NCBI RefSeq assembly: GCF_000010805.1
Contig: NC_012523.1
Location: 47,161-111,160 of the forward strand
DNA length: 64,000 nucleotides
Source: Rhodococcus opacus B4
Lineage (GTDB): Bacteria > Actinomycetota > Actinomycetes > Mycobacteriales > Mycobacteriaceae
Direction of reading: 5' to 3'
The notes under the pieces were generated by a model that did not search any database, was not told where the DNA came from, and saw only the letters and a program-made list of their open reading frames with translations. Below, one piece after another: positions 24,902 through 33,517 of the stretch (position 1 is the stretch's first letter; each line of letters opens with the position of its first letter). A program made the translations under genes and the position numbers.

Positions 24902-25110
24902 GACGTCCCGGACCCGACCACGACGAGCGGATCCAGAGACCGCCCCAAGGCGAACTGTCCCCGGTTTGCGATGTACGCCCCTCAGCGCGAGCCCCAGCGA
25001 AACCCCCAACTGAGGCTGAGATTATCCCCAGGTCATGCACAGGCCGGTTTGAACGCTGCACGCCCGCGTGATTGGGTTGCCGTCACCAAACTTCGAGAGG
25101 CAGGTGAGCG

Positions 25111-25626
25111 ATGCACGCGTTCGCGGACGAGTCACGTCGCGGTGACTACCTTGTCTGCGCGGCGACGATCGCCCCCGCTGATCTGACCGAGGCCCGGAAG
25201 GCACTCAAGGCGCTCCGCGCCCCGAAGGCTGCACGGATCCACATGTCGCATGACAGTCGCAGAGCACACGAGATCATCCGGGGGGTTGTTGCGCTCGACG
25301 TGCGGGCGCACCTGTATGTCGCGCGACTGCACGGCCGGCCGGAGCGCCATGCTCGCGACGAGGCCCTTGCCGCGATGGTCACCGACCTCGACACCATGGG
25401 TGTCCGCCAACTCTGGCTCGAATCCTGCGATCAGGATCGACAGGACCGGCACGTCATCCGGGCGGCACTGATGGCCTCGAGCGGACCGGGGTTCCCCTTC
25501 CGGCACGCGCTACCTACGAGCGAGCCGATGCTGTGGGTTCCTGACGTAATTGCCTGGGCGTGGGGGAAGCGGGGACATTACCGAAAGGCGGTGGCCGATC
25601 TGGTTGAAGTGCATACCCTGCCTTAG
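25111..25626 (+). CDS. DUF3800-like protein
   Basis: The 171-residue protein starts with HAFADESRRGDYLVCAATIA, the DES strand typical of the DUF3800 family, and ends with LWVPDVIAWAWGKRGHYRKA, the family's closing helix. DUF3800 is predicted to adopt an RNase H-like fold with an acidic active site. The DES and PDV acids fit that, but no activity is proven. Members are common in mobile and defence-rich regions. An AGAGGCAGGTGAGCG site precedes the ATG. Confidence 0.65.
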   Translation: MHAFADESRRGDYLVCAATIAPADLTEARKALKALRAPKAARIHMSHDSRRAHEIIRGVVALDVRAHLYVARLHGRPERHARDEALAAMVTDLDTMGVRQLWLESCDQDRQDRHVIRAALMASSGPGFPFRHALPTSEPMLWVPDVIAWAWGKRGHYRKAVADLVEVHTLP

Positions 25627-26370
25627 ATACGCAAAACCCGGGCGACTCACCGTCCGGAGAGCTCCCGGGTCCACTTCCCACGAGCGCTATGTCGTGGGCA
25701 CCTCAAGTATCGGGTCGCGGGCACTACTGCGTCAAGGCGCACACTGCAGGGCCGCCGGTCCGGCGATCGTGACGATCGCGGCCACCGATGGCGCCGTCAC
25801 CACCGATGGCGCCGTCACCACCAATCGCTGCGACAACTGCCATTACGCTGCGTTGGAGATGAGTGCCGCCGACGCCCCGCCTCGAGCGCCGAACACCTGT
25901 CCGCCGGTAGGAAGACACCACTTCGGACGCACGAGCTGTCCGGTCACGACGGCGGTCCGGCGCTCCTGGTGAACGGGTGCCGGAGCCGACGATGGTTCAC
26001 CTCAGCGCACTGGACCAGTGGGCCGATCTTCTACGCTGGACTACGCACCAGAGGCGGCAATCGGAATCCGCCGCTGCTCCGTAGCCATTTCCACAAGGAA
26101 AGCCGCCGGCACCTTCCCCGATGTCAGCGGCTCCTCATCCCCAAACGTCCCGAGAACGCTACGCACTGTAGGTCTTACCCGGGTCGGGGGTGACAGTGAC
26201 GCCATATCGCCTCTCGGCAAGTGGTCGCTCGCAGCGACTGTTCTGGTGTGGTACCCGGGGTATGCGCGCCACCGTCAGCCTGTTCAACGCAAGGACCAGC
26301 CGGGAGTATTCCGAGCGCCGAAAGCGATCCGGCGAGGGCACGCGCCTGCGCGAACCCACCCCGACCGTGG
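25627..26370. other. Non-coding stretch with repeats
   Basis: No gene is supported over about 740 bases; the frames here have unusual codon use. It contains the hairpin at 25636-25670 and a perfect 18-bp tandem repeat (ACCGATGGCGCCGTCACC) at 25784-25801 and 25802-25819. It may hold the decayed remains of a gene. Confidence 0.45.
25636..25670 (+). terminator. Possible terminator after the DUF3800-like gene
   Basis: ACCCGGG and CCCGGGT arms stand ten bases after the stop codon at 25626 and enclose about 21 bases. There is no T-run, so it is at most a weak or factor-assisted terminator. Confidence 0.35.
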
Positions 26371-26718
26371 TCAGTGGGCGGCGCGGAAGGCCTCCTCGAT
26401 CTCGGTGGGGATGCGGCCGCGCCCGGAGAGCTCGTAGCCCTGCTCGATCGCCCAGGCGCGGATCTTCGCGGCCTCCCCCCGCCGCGGCTTCCCGGTAGTG
26501 GGGGTGGCCGGGCGGCCGGCGCGGTGTTTGCGGCCGCCGACCCGGCTGGAGTGCGCGATGTAGTACTCGAAGGTTTCGCGGAACTCCGTGGCGTGCTCGT
26601 CCTTCAGGTCGATGACGTACTCGACACCGTCGACGGCATAGTGGATGCTCTCGCCGCCCTCTGTGAAGACGGTGCCGTCGATGTCGTCGACCAGCTCGAC
26701 TACGACCTTGCGTGCCAC
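26371..26718 (-). CDS. lsr2: Lsr2 nucleoid-associated protein
   Basis: The 115-residue protein matches Lsr2 throughout. The N-terminal dimerisation domain is ARKVVVELVDDIDG, ESIHYAVDGVEYVIDL and FRETFEYYIAHSSRVGG; the C-terminal domain (IRAWAIEQGYELSGRGRIPT) carries the RGR AT-hook-like motif. Lsr2 is the actinobacterial H-NS analogue that bridges and silences AT-rich foreign DNA. A GTG start at 26718 with GAGGAG upstream gives the standard N-terminus. A plasmid copy could silence the plasmid's own AT-rich genes and so lower its cost (inference). Confidence 0.95.
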   Translation of the reverse strand: MARKVVVELVDDIDGTVFTEGGESIHYAVDGVEYVIDLKDEHATEFRETFEYYIAHSSRVGGRKHRAGRPATPTTGKPRRGEAAKIRAWAIEQGYELSGRGRIPTEIEEAFRAAH

Positions 26719-26980
26719 AGATTTCACTCCTCGAGGTCTTCGACCCGGACCATATGACAGTACCGATCTGCTACCTGCGCCTGCGGTATCGGAGGCACCA
26801 GAGGGAAACAAGCGCGCCCGGACAGCGGCCGCATCGGCGACACTCCGGCGGACCAGCGGCGACACGCCCGGCCTTCGGCGGTCTTGATAGGCTCAGCGAT
26901 GCCCGCTCGGGCATCGCTGCTGGTCAGGACGCTCCACTCCCTCACGTGCGCCCTGTGAATCTGATCTACCGTGCGCAGTC
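26719..26980. other. lsr2 upstream region with a strong hairpin
   Basis: AGCGATGCCC at 26895-26904 and its perfect complement at 26909-26918 flank four bases. The hairpin lies about 180 bases upstream of lsr2. No gene is supported between lsr2 and 26981. It could be a terminator for transcription entering from the right or an RNA structure in the lsr2 leader. Confidence 0.5.
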
Positions 26981-27181
26981 ATGATGAGCTTTCACGCCCT
27001 GCCCGGCGCCGCCCTGGCATCCGCCTCTGCAGAGTCAGGGATCCGCTGCCGACGATCGACGGTGTCTTCGAAGTTCCTCGGCCCGGGCGCCGGCTTTCTG
27101 ATGATGCTGGGCGCGATCGCAATCGCGATCGTGGTCGGGTTCCTCTCGTCCACGGGCGTGATCGGCCGGACGACACCGTGA
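26981..27181 (+). CDS. Possible small membrane protein
   Basis: The 66-residue frame ends with one strong membrane segment, GPGAGFLMMLGAIAIAIVVG. The N-half has a low-quality coding pattern and no clear ribosome-binding site, so the real start may lie closer to the hydrophobic part. No family is recognised. Confidence 0.3.
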   Translation: MMSFHALPGAALASASAESGIRCRRSTVSSKFLGPGAGFLMMLGAIAIAIVVGFLSSTGVIGRTTP

Positions 27182-27336
27182 GCAACGAAGGCACCGTGTT
27201 CCTCGGCGATCGGGGAGTGGTTCGTCCTCGGGTTCATGGCCTGGCTGGCGTAAGCGGCCGCCGGGCACGCATCACGGGGTGCCGGGTGGTGCCCGAGAAA
27301 TGTTGATACCGCAATTGTGAGTCTTCAGGGGGGCGT

Positions 27337-28743
27337 GTGCGTTTCAAAGACAAGAACCCAGAACTGTTCCGTCAGCTACATCCGACCCGCAATACCGGGG
27401 TCGATCTCGACTCGGTGACGAACTCGTCCCATGAGATGCTGTGGTGGCGCTGTCCTGTCGGGCACGAGTGGCGTGAGACACCGCTGCAACGGCGATCACC
27501 CGCCGCGTGGAAGAACGGGGCCCTGCACGCCTGCCTGCACTGCGTCGCACCCGGCTGTCTTGTCTACAGTTGCGGCCACCGCAGGTTTCAGCCCTCCGAA
27601 TCCACCTTCCGGGTGCTCGCCCACCCGTGCCGCAAGTGCGAGGTCACCGAGCACGCACGCCTGATCCTCGACCGGCTCGACGAGTCGGCGGCCGCCGCGG
27701 TCCGCGTCCTCGACGGCAGTCCCCTCTACGCCCTGTTCTGTGCCACGGCGGCCGACACCGTCGAGTGGTGGGACAAGATTTTTCCGCTGGTGGAGGCGTA
27801 CTTCGTGCGGATGGTCAGCGTGTACGTCGCCCTCGCGGCCATCGAGCACCGACCCACGCTCAGCTGCCCCACCTCGGGCCTGCTCGGCGCGTGCATGCTG
27901 CGGATCCTTGACGCGCTGCCGCCGAGCTGCCGGGAGGAGATGCACAATGCTGTGCCGGACGATGCCGGCCACTTCCGGCACACGTATCTCCCTGGCTGGC
28001 ATGACAGCGACATCGGGTGGGGCCTGAAGAAGCTCGGCTTCGACATCCGCGATACATCCCTGGACACCGATATCGAGCGGCGCCTGCAGTTCTGCGAGCA
28101 GCAACGTTTCACCGCGACCGGTGAGCTGCCCCCGGTCCACCTCGCGAACCGGCACTATCCCCTGTTCACCCACCTTCCCCGGGACCGGGAGAGTGGGGCG
28201 TTGGCCGAGCTGCGGGGCTTTCGCCCGAAGCAGGCCCCGCCGCGTATCACCGCGGTCCGGGTCACCCTCGGCGAATCTTGCCCCGCCGGCCCCGGCGACC
28301 CCCTGGGCCGCACGCACGTCGGGTACGCCCCAGGTCTGACAACGGCGGAGTTGTGGGAGCTCGGCCGCGGCGTCTGGAAGCTGCGTGCCGATCACGTCGC
28401 CGCCTCGTCGATCGTCCTCGTCGTGTTCGACAAGACCGTCGTGCTGGTCGCCTCGATCACCGGACTGACCGTGCACCGCGGCGGTCTGGCCATTCTTGGT
28501 GAACCCGTTCCCGAGCACCCTCTCCTCGGCAGGCCCGACCCGCTGTACACACCGAATCCTCTGGCGCACGGCGTCATCCACGGCGAGGCCGAACGCAGAG
28601 GGAGGGAGTCGGAGCACCGTTTCCGTTCGTCATCGTCGCGACCGGTACCGATCCCACTGCCCCGCACGGTCTCCAGTGCCGATGCCGTCAGGTCCGGGAG
28701 GGAACGGGTCGTCCGGGCTCACGCTTCGAACAGCATCGTCTGA
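27337..28743 (+). CDS. Large protein with N-terminal zinc ribbon
   Basis: The 468-residue protein begins with a treble-clef-like zinc-ribbon unit: NPELFRQLHPTRNTGVDLDS, then EMLWWRCPVGHEWRETPLQR, then the C-x2-C group ACLHC. This resembles the probable zinc-ribbon (DUF4379) unit found next to nucleases and in mobile elements. Further pairs (GCLVYSCGH and HPCRKC) may close a second site. The rest is unassigned; residues 270-390 look like a compact alpha-beta domain (PPRITAVRVTLGESCPAG, LVVFDKTVVLVASITGL), and the tail is disordered. A GTG start has AGGGGGG just upstream. Confidence 0.65.
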   Translation: MRFKDKNPELFRQLHPTRNTGVDLDSVTNSSHEMLWWRCPVGHEWRETPLQRRSPAAWKNGALHACLHCVAPGCLVYSCGHRRFQPSESTFRVLAHPCRKCEVTEHARLILDRLDESAAAAVRVLDGSPLYALFCATAADTVEWWDKIFPLVEAYFVRMVSVYVALAAIEHRPTLSCPTSGLLGACMLRILDALPPSCREEMHNAVPDDAGHFRHTYLPGWHDSDIGWGLKKLGFDIRDTSLDTDIERRLQFCEQQRFTATGELPPVHLANRHYPLFTHLPRDRESGALAELRGFRPKQAPPRITAVRVTLGESCPAGPGDPLGRTHVGYAPGLTTAELWELGRGVWKLRADHVAASSIVLVVFDKTVVLVASITGLTVHRGGLAILGEPVPEHPLLGRPDPLYTPNPLAHGVIHGEAERRGRESEHRFRSSSSRPVPIPLPRTVSSADAVRSGRERVVRAHASNSIV

Positions 28744-28940
28744 TGCGTTTCGGGGTGGGGGAGTGGACCGTTCGTGACGGCGGCACCGGCGTGACGCGCT
28801 TCGGCGAGCTCGGGGCGGAGGTCGTCGGCTCGCGGGCCGCGGTGGCCCTGAGCCCGAGCTGGTGGCGAGAGCCCGCGCCTCGGGCGGCGCGAGGTCGTCC
28901 TGTGAGTGGTCGAGGCAGCCCCACCCCAGCCGATTCTCGA

Positions 28941-28997
28941 CATTCCGTTACATTTTGTTATGAAATGAAATGAAACGAAATGTTATGTAATGTTACG
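28941..28997. promoter_or_regulatory. AT-rich repeat block upstream of the coiled-coil gene
   Basis: In otherwise GC-rich DNA this block is strongly AT-rich. It contains several GAAAT or GAAAC units in tandem between GTTACATT and AATGTTAC, which form an imperfect inverted pair. It lies about 45 bases upstream of the start at 29042. KfrA-type proteins repress their own promoters through such repeats; it could also be a partition or origin-related site. Confidence 0.55.
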
Positions 28998-29041
28998 ATG
29001 ATGGGGTGATAACCCGTTTATCGAGGGGGAGTGGCGTCGAG

Positions 29042-29848
29042 ATGAGCGAGAGCAGGCCGGGTAGGCCTCGGGAGTACGCCTCGGACGCCGACCGGGTCCG
29101 CGCCTGGCGGGCCAGGCAGAAGGGAAAGTCCGGCTCGACTACAGCCGACACGGCTGAGGCGCCGACCGATCCGATCGAGGCCTCGGCAACCCTGGCTCAG
29201 TCCCTTCCGCTGTTGAGGCAGGAAGCCGACAGGCTGTCCGCCGTCGCCACCCGCATCACCGAGTCGGTGAACCTGCTCGGCGACCCCGCTGCTGTCGATG
29301 CGCATCTACGCCGCGCCCAGGTCGCTGCGGACAAGGTCCGGGCGGATGCCGCCGCCGAGATCGAACAACTCCGCGATCAGCTCGACACCGCGGTCGACGA
29401 CCGGATCAACGCCGATGCCGCCGCCCAGGCCGCCGAGCAAGCGGCGGAGCAGTCCGCCACCGCGCTCGCCGACGCCAACGCCAGCCACGCCGAACAGATG
29501 CGCACGATGGAAAGCTCCTACCGCGAAAGGCTGGTCGAGCAGGAGCAACTCGTCGAATCCCTGCGCACACAGACCACCGAACTCGGCGACGAAGTCGTCC
29601 AGATCCGCGGCGGCGCGGACCGGGCGGCCGCAGCCGCCGCGGCCACCATCAACCGGCTCGAAGCGGACCTCGACGAGGCACGGGCCGCCGTTCAGGCCGA
29701 ACGGGCCCGCACAGACGGCATTCGTGACGAACTCGCCGCCGCGCGTGCCGACCTCGCCGCAGCACGCACCCAGACCGAGGCCAGCCGCGAACGGGTCGAG
29801 GAACTGCGCGCCGAACTCGCCGAGATCCGGAGCCACCCCCCGCGCTGA
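29042..29848 (+). CDS. KfrA-like coiled-coil DNA-binding protein
   Basis: The 268-residue protein has a basic N-terminal segment (PGRPREYASDADRVRAWRAR) of the kind found at the DNA-binding end of plasmid KfrA and related proteins. An alanine-rich alpha-helical coiled coil of about 200 residues follows, with heptads such as AAEIEQLRDQLDTAVDDRIN and RVEELRAELAEI. KfrA proteins are plasmid-encoded, bind operators upstream of their own gene and build filaments that help partition. The AT-rich repeats just upstream fit that model. I prefer the ATG at 29042, with GGGGAG upstream, over the GTG at 29006. Confidence 0.72.
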   Translation: MSESRPGRPREYASDADRVRAWRARQKGKSGSTTADTAEAPTDPIEASATLAQSLPLLRQEADRLSAVATRITESVNLLGDPAAVDAHLRRAQVAADKVRADAAAEIEQLRDQLDTAVDDRINADAAAQAAEQAAEQSATALADANASHAEQMRTMESSYRERLVEQEQLVESLRTQTTELGDEVVQIRGGADRAAAAAAATINRLEADLDEARAAVQAERARTDGIRDELAAARADLAAARTQTEASRERVEELRAELAEIRSHPPR

Positions 29849-30089
29849 GGCGATCAGACCGGGAGCCGTGGGGTGTCCGGACCGACACCGGTGCCGCACA
29901 CCACCGAGTACGTGACTGGCCGTGGCCCGAAACCCGATCGGGCCCCCGTCGCCAGGCGGCGGTCGTTCCAGCGGTGGGCTGCGGAGGGATATATTGCCAA
30001 AACCAAAGCTGTCGGCGGGTGTCACCCGGTTCACTTTGGAAGGCGTACGCCAAACCGCAGTTATCCCTGAATGGTGCTTGGATGTAGCG

Positions 30090-31166
30090 GTGTCTGAACA
30101 GAGTCCTGCACCCCATGCGCCATTCCCGCTTCATCTTCGCCTGAATATCGCAAAGTACATGCTGGTCGCGTTCGATCCAAAGAATTATCTAAAATTGTCA
30201 GAGATAATCGGCCTAGAGTCGTCCGGCGATATCAGACCTCTTTCGATGCAGCAATTCTTCGCTCTACTTCCGCGGCTCGGCTTAATCAGCGATCCCTATC
30301 CAGTCATGTGGCAGATCACATCGATCGCGGATCAGCTTGTTTCCAATGGTTTGCTGCAGAAGATGCCGGGAGCATCATTGCCGCCGCCCCTGGGAAACAC
30401 GTTCTATGCGATGCACGGTGGGGCAACGAAGGCACAGGCTGCGGGAGATCTCTGGCTGAGCGAAAGCCTAGGACCGGAGCTGATAATCCGTAGCTATATC
30501 GCTCGGACAGTCCAAATTTCAGGTAGGAAATCAAACGGAGATGCGAGTTGCGGCACTGGTTTACTACTCGACAACCACCATATTCTCACCAACGCACATG
30601 TGGTGACAGATATGACTGTCGATGAAATCCTGTGGACACCGAAGTCGCCACCTGTAGATTCTCCGGAGTCCACCATTGATGCGGTAGAACTACGGGTCGA
30701 AGACAGTAGATATCATGAGACAGGCGAATTCTCACATGCCAATCCTGTCGATGTCGCCATCCTCGAAGTGACTGGCCTGGGGGAAACTTACGCCGACGGT
30801 GGTGGCATCGCGTTTCGGGGCCCGGGATGGTCAGATTCGGCATGGAGCTTCGGTTATCCACCGGTGCCACAAGCTGCTGAGCCCGCGGTGGTGGTGCATC
30901 GTGGCGAGGTCGTCAACCCGCAGGTACAGAACCAGAGGCGGAACGACATGATGCTGTTCTCGGCAACAGCTCGGCCCGGCAACAGCGGCGGGCCGATCGT
31001 GGCGCAGGACGGGCGTGTCATCGGGATTGTCGCCGAGGATTTGGGAGTCAAGGACAGTGCGGAGGTCCCGTTCTACGCAGGCGTTCCGACTCACGAGATC
31101 GCCCGCGCACTCAACGAAATGGGTTACCCCGACCTCTTGAATCTTGAGACCTGGGAAGCACCGTAA
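30090..31166 (+). CDS. Trypsin-like serine protease with N-terminal helical domain
   Basis: The C-terminal half is a chymotrypsin-fold protease with the triad His170 (ILTNAHVVT), Asp221 (NPVDVAILEV) and Ser299 (RPGNSGGPI), counted from the GTG at 30090. The first 120 residues are a helical domain (AKYMLVAFDPKNYLKLSEII and so on) that could be a death-like or wing domain. There is no signal peptide, so it is probably cytoplasmic. The gene is clearly less GC-rich than its neighbours, which suggests transfer. Cytoplasmic trypsin-like proteases are known effectors in some defence systems; that role here is inference. The frame is open back to 29922 and the start is uncertain. Confidence 0.72.
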   Translation: MSEQSPAPHAPFPLHLRLNIAKYMLVAFDPKNYLKLSEIIGLESSGDIRPLSMQQFFALLPRLGLISDPYPVMWQITSIADQLVSNGLLQKMPGASLPPPLGNTFYAMHGGATKAQAAGDLWLSESLGPELIIRSYIARTVQISGRKSNGDASCGTGLLLDNHHILTNAHVVTDMTVDEILWTPKSPPVDSPESTIDAVELRVEDSRYHETGEFSHANPVDVAILEVTGLGETYADGGGIAFRGPGWSDSAWSFGYPPVPQAAEPAVVVHRGEVVNPQVQNQRRNDMMLFSATARPGNSGGPIVAQDGRVIGIVAEDLGVKDSAEVPFYAGVPTHEIARALNEMGYPDLLNLETWEAP

Positions 31167-31711
31167 AAGGTGTGCGAGCGCGACTGGGGGCAGGTCGGGC
31201 CTGGTGTCTCTCGCTGAGCTCTGAGTCCCTCCACCGCACGCCTAACAAGGGCAGGGCGTTTGCAGGAGCGACCGCCGGCTTGTCTGGTGCAGAGGATCTG
31301 TGGGGCGTGGCCGGGCCCGCGCTGTCCTCTCGATGACCGGGCGCAGGGCGCCGTCCTCGCCCCAGCCACCTTCAACTACTGCGGCGGCGGCGCATCATCG
31401 TCGTTGATCAGCCACAATCCTCGACAGTACTATCCGCGCCCATGATTGCCGCACAAAAGAGCCGCGATCAGGCTCAACCCGAACCAGGACTGCCCCGTTT
31501 CGGACCCCGAGAACAAGGAAGCCGCGCCAGATGGGCCGCATTTATCTGGATGCAGCCACGTAGAAAGAGTGTGCGGCATCGACATGGATTTGGGCGAAGA
31601 TCACGCCCTCGAACTGGCACCGTATAATGGCTGGAGCGCGCCACGAAGGAACAACTGGCGGATACTCAGCGAGGTCAAGGCGGGCATGCGATCGAAGGCA
31701 CGCAGGAACGG
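31167..31711. other. No supported gene
   Basis: Between the protease and the truncated recombinase several short frames exist on both strands but none has good codon use. Part of it may be the lost N-terminal coding region of the recombinase, but I cannot find resolvase motifs in any frame. Confidence 0.4.
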
Positions 31712-32584
31712 ATGACCGGGGCGAGCAAACAGGCGGCATTGGACGGGGAGTGGCGCACCCGAATCCCGATGTTCGGATATACCGCACACGGTGCGGCGGT
31801 CGTGGAGTCGGAGGCGGCGGCGATACGGGAGGGCGCGCGGTCGCTGTCGTCCGGTGTGTCCACCGGAGAAATCTCGCGGAGGTGGAACACAGCCGGGCTC
31901 ACCACCCGCGAGGGGAACCCCTTCACCAGCAAAAAGGTAGTTGCCGTGCTGCGGAATCCGACCTATGCCGCGCTGTCCACATATAGGGGGCAGATCGTCG
32001 GTGCCGGCCATTGGCCCGCCATCATCGACGAACACACGCACCGGACAGTAGTCGGGATACTCGATGGCCGACGCACGGCGGCACGGGATCGGCGCTGGCA
32101 GGGATCGGGTGTCTACCTCTGCGGGAAATGCGGGAGCACGACACACGTCACGGCGAGCCGGGCCACGCACTACTACGTCTGCAAAGAGTCAGCCCACCTG
32201 TGGAGGCGACAGGACACTCTCGATGCATACATTGACACGCTGGTGATCGACCGCGTCACCGCAGAGGACATGCGCCCTGTCCTCGGCAAGCCCGATAATG
32301 GGGAAGAAGGGCTGCTCGAAGCGCTGTACGACGTCACCCGGATCGACAGCGCCTTCGCCGTCCAGACGCAATGGGACCGGCTGGCGAAGTCGATCGGGGC
32401 CGACGATCTCCGCGCACGATGGGAGAAGATAGGGGCCGACGATCTCCGCGCACGATGGGAGAAGATAGGCGCGGACAGACGCGGCGCGGTTATCGCACTG
32501 CTGATGACGGTGACCATACTTCCGTCCCCACGCGGGCGAAAGGCCTTCGACCCGAACTTTGTCCGGATCGATTGGAAACACTGA
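31712..32584 (+). pseudogene. Large serine recombinase lacking its catalytic domain
   Basis: The 290-residue frame begins in the middle of a large serine recombinase. The recombinase domain (RIPMFGYTAHGAAVVESEAA, GEISRRWNTAGLTTREGNPF, VVAVLRNPTYAALSTYRG) is followed by the zinc ribbon YLCGKCGSTTHVTASRATHY, then YVC and the coiled-coil end. The N-terminal resolvase domain with the catalytic serine is absent. A perfect 36-bp tandem duplication interrupts the C-terminal part. It is a remnant and should not catalyse recombination. Confidence 0.8.
32396..32467. repeat. 36-bp perfect tandem duplication
   Basis: Two identical 36-base units (32396-32431 and 32432-32467) encode the doubled segment GADDLRARWEKI within the recombinase remnant. 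The frame is kept. It is typical of slippage and a mark of relaxed selection. Confidence 0.9.
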
Positions 32585-32597
32585 CCCTTCTTGAATC

Positions 32598-32888
32598 TCC
32601 CGGCCCAATCGGATCTAGCAAATACCTTCTAAGCGGGATCTGCTTGGCAGCGGACGCCTTTCACCGTCACAGCTTCAGCTGATCGAGCTGACCGCAGCGG
32701 GTGCCGTTGCCGCCGTTGGTCGACGCACTGACGGTGTCGGTGAGCGTCCCGAACTGCGACAGCAACTAGGGCGGGCGGAAACAGACTCAGATGATGTGGA
32801 TGCACTCGTCGGGATGGTCGTGATCCGAGACAGGATCCACATTAGCGGTCGAATGGCGAATGCCATGCCGCTACGTGCCTGGCTGTGA
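32598..32888 (+). pseudogene. Possible further recombinase remnant
   Basis: In one frame GSSKYLLSGICL resembles the YLLSG start of the zinc-ribbon segment of large serine recombinases. In the next frame DSDDVDALVGMVVIRDRI resembles the DVDALV helix that follows it, and runs to a TGA at 32888. Frame changes would be required between them. The match is weak and could be chance. Confidence 0.25.
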
Positions 32889-33443
32889 ACCATCACATGT
32901 GCTACTTGGATCTTGCACAAATGCTTTGACGAACCCCGCTGATTGATAGAGGTATTGGTACGCCCACCGGGCAACTGAGTATGTCCCAGGCACTGGCACC
33001 ATGAGAACGTCTCTGCCGTCGAGACAGCGGGAGAATATGTACCGTGCTCTGGGCAGGTGGTAGCGCCACGAGACGACCATAAGACTATTCCAGCCGTTCG
33101 CAGTAGCGAGATTGCGGGTGAAGACAGCTTCGCCGAGAGTCGTGCTTGGATTCGGTGGAATGCACCTGACTGTGAATCGAGGGTCACGGGTTTCGCAGCG
33201 GGCAGCCAACTTGGTGCCGTAAGGGCCGTACGGATCCGATAACACGACGTTACGCGACAGGCCTTGGCGAGCGAGGTCGAACGCGAACTCTTCGCGACCG
33301 TCCCGTTCGCCGCCAAGCACAACGATCGCGTCAACTGATCTTATGTCGTCCACCGCGGATCTGTTGTAGACGATGAACCCGGCACCAGCAGTGCAGCAGA
33401 TAAGGATCGTCGCAACTATCATTGCTGCGACGATTTTCCGCAC
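32871..33443 (-). CDS. YdcF/SanA-family (DUF218) membrane-anchored protein
   Basis: The 190-residue protein has one N-terminal membrane segment (IVAAMIVATILICCTAGAGF). A DUF218 domain follows with its hallmarks: DAIVVLGGERDGREEF, NPSTTLGEAVFTRNL and NSLMVVSWRYHLPRARYIF. Members occur in cell-envelope polymer metabolism and vancomycin-sensitivity phenotypes, and their biochemical role is unclear. It is the last gene of the minus-strand gmd-fcl-ugd group, 74 bases after ugd, so a role with the polysaccharide is likely. Confidence 0.82.
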   Translation of the reverse strand: MRKIVAAMIVATILICCTAGAGFIVYNRSAVDDIRSVDAIVVLGGERDGREEFAFDLARQGLSRNVVLSDPYGPYGTKLAARCETRDPRFTVRCIPPNPSTTLGEAVFTRNLATANGWNSLMVVSWRYHLPRARYIFSRCLDGRDVLMVPVPGTYSVARWAYQYLYQSAGFVKAFVQDPSSTCDGSQPGT

Positions 33444-33517
33444 TGATGCAGTCTAACTGCTCGTATCGGTCAGGCTGATCCTGTCGATATTGTCTGGAAT
33501 CTTGAACCGTTCACCTC

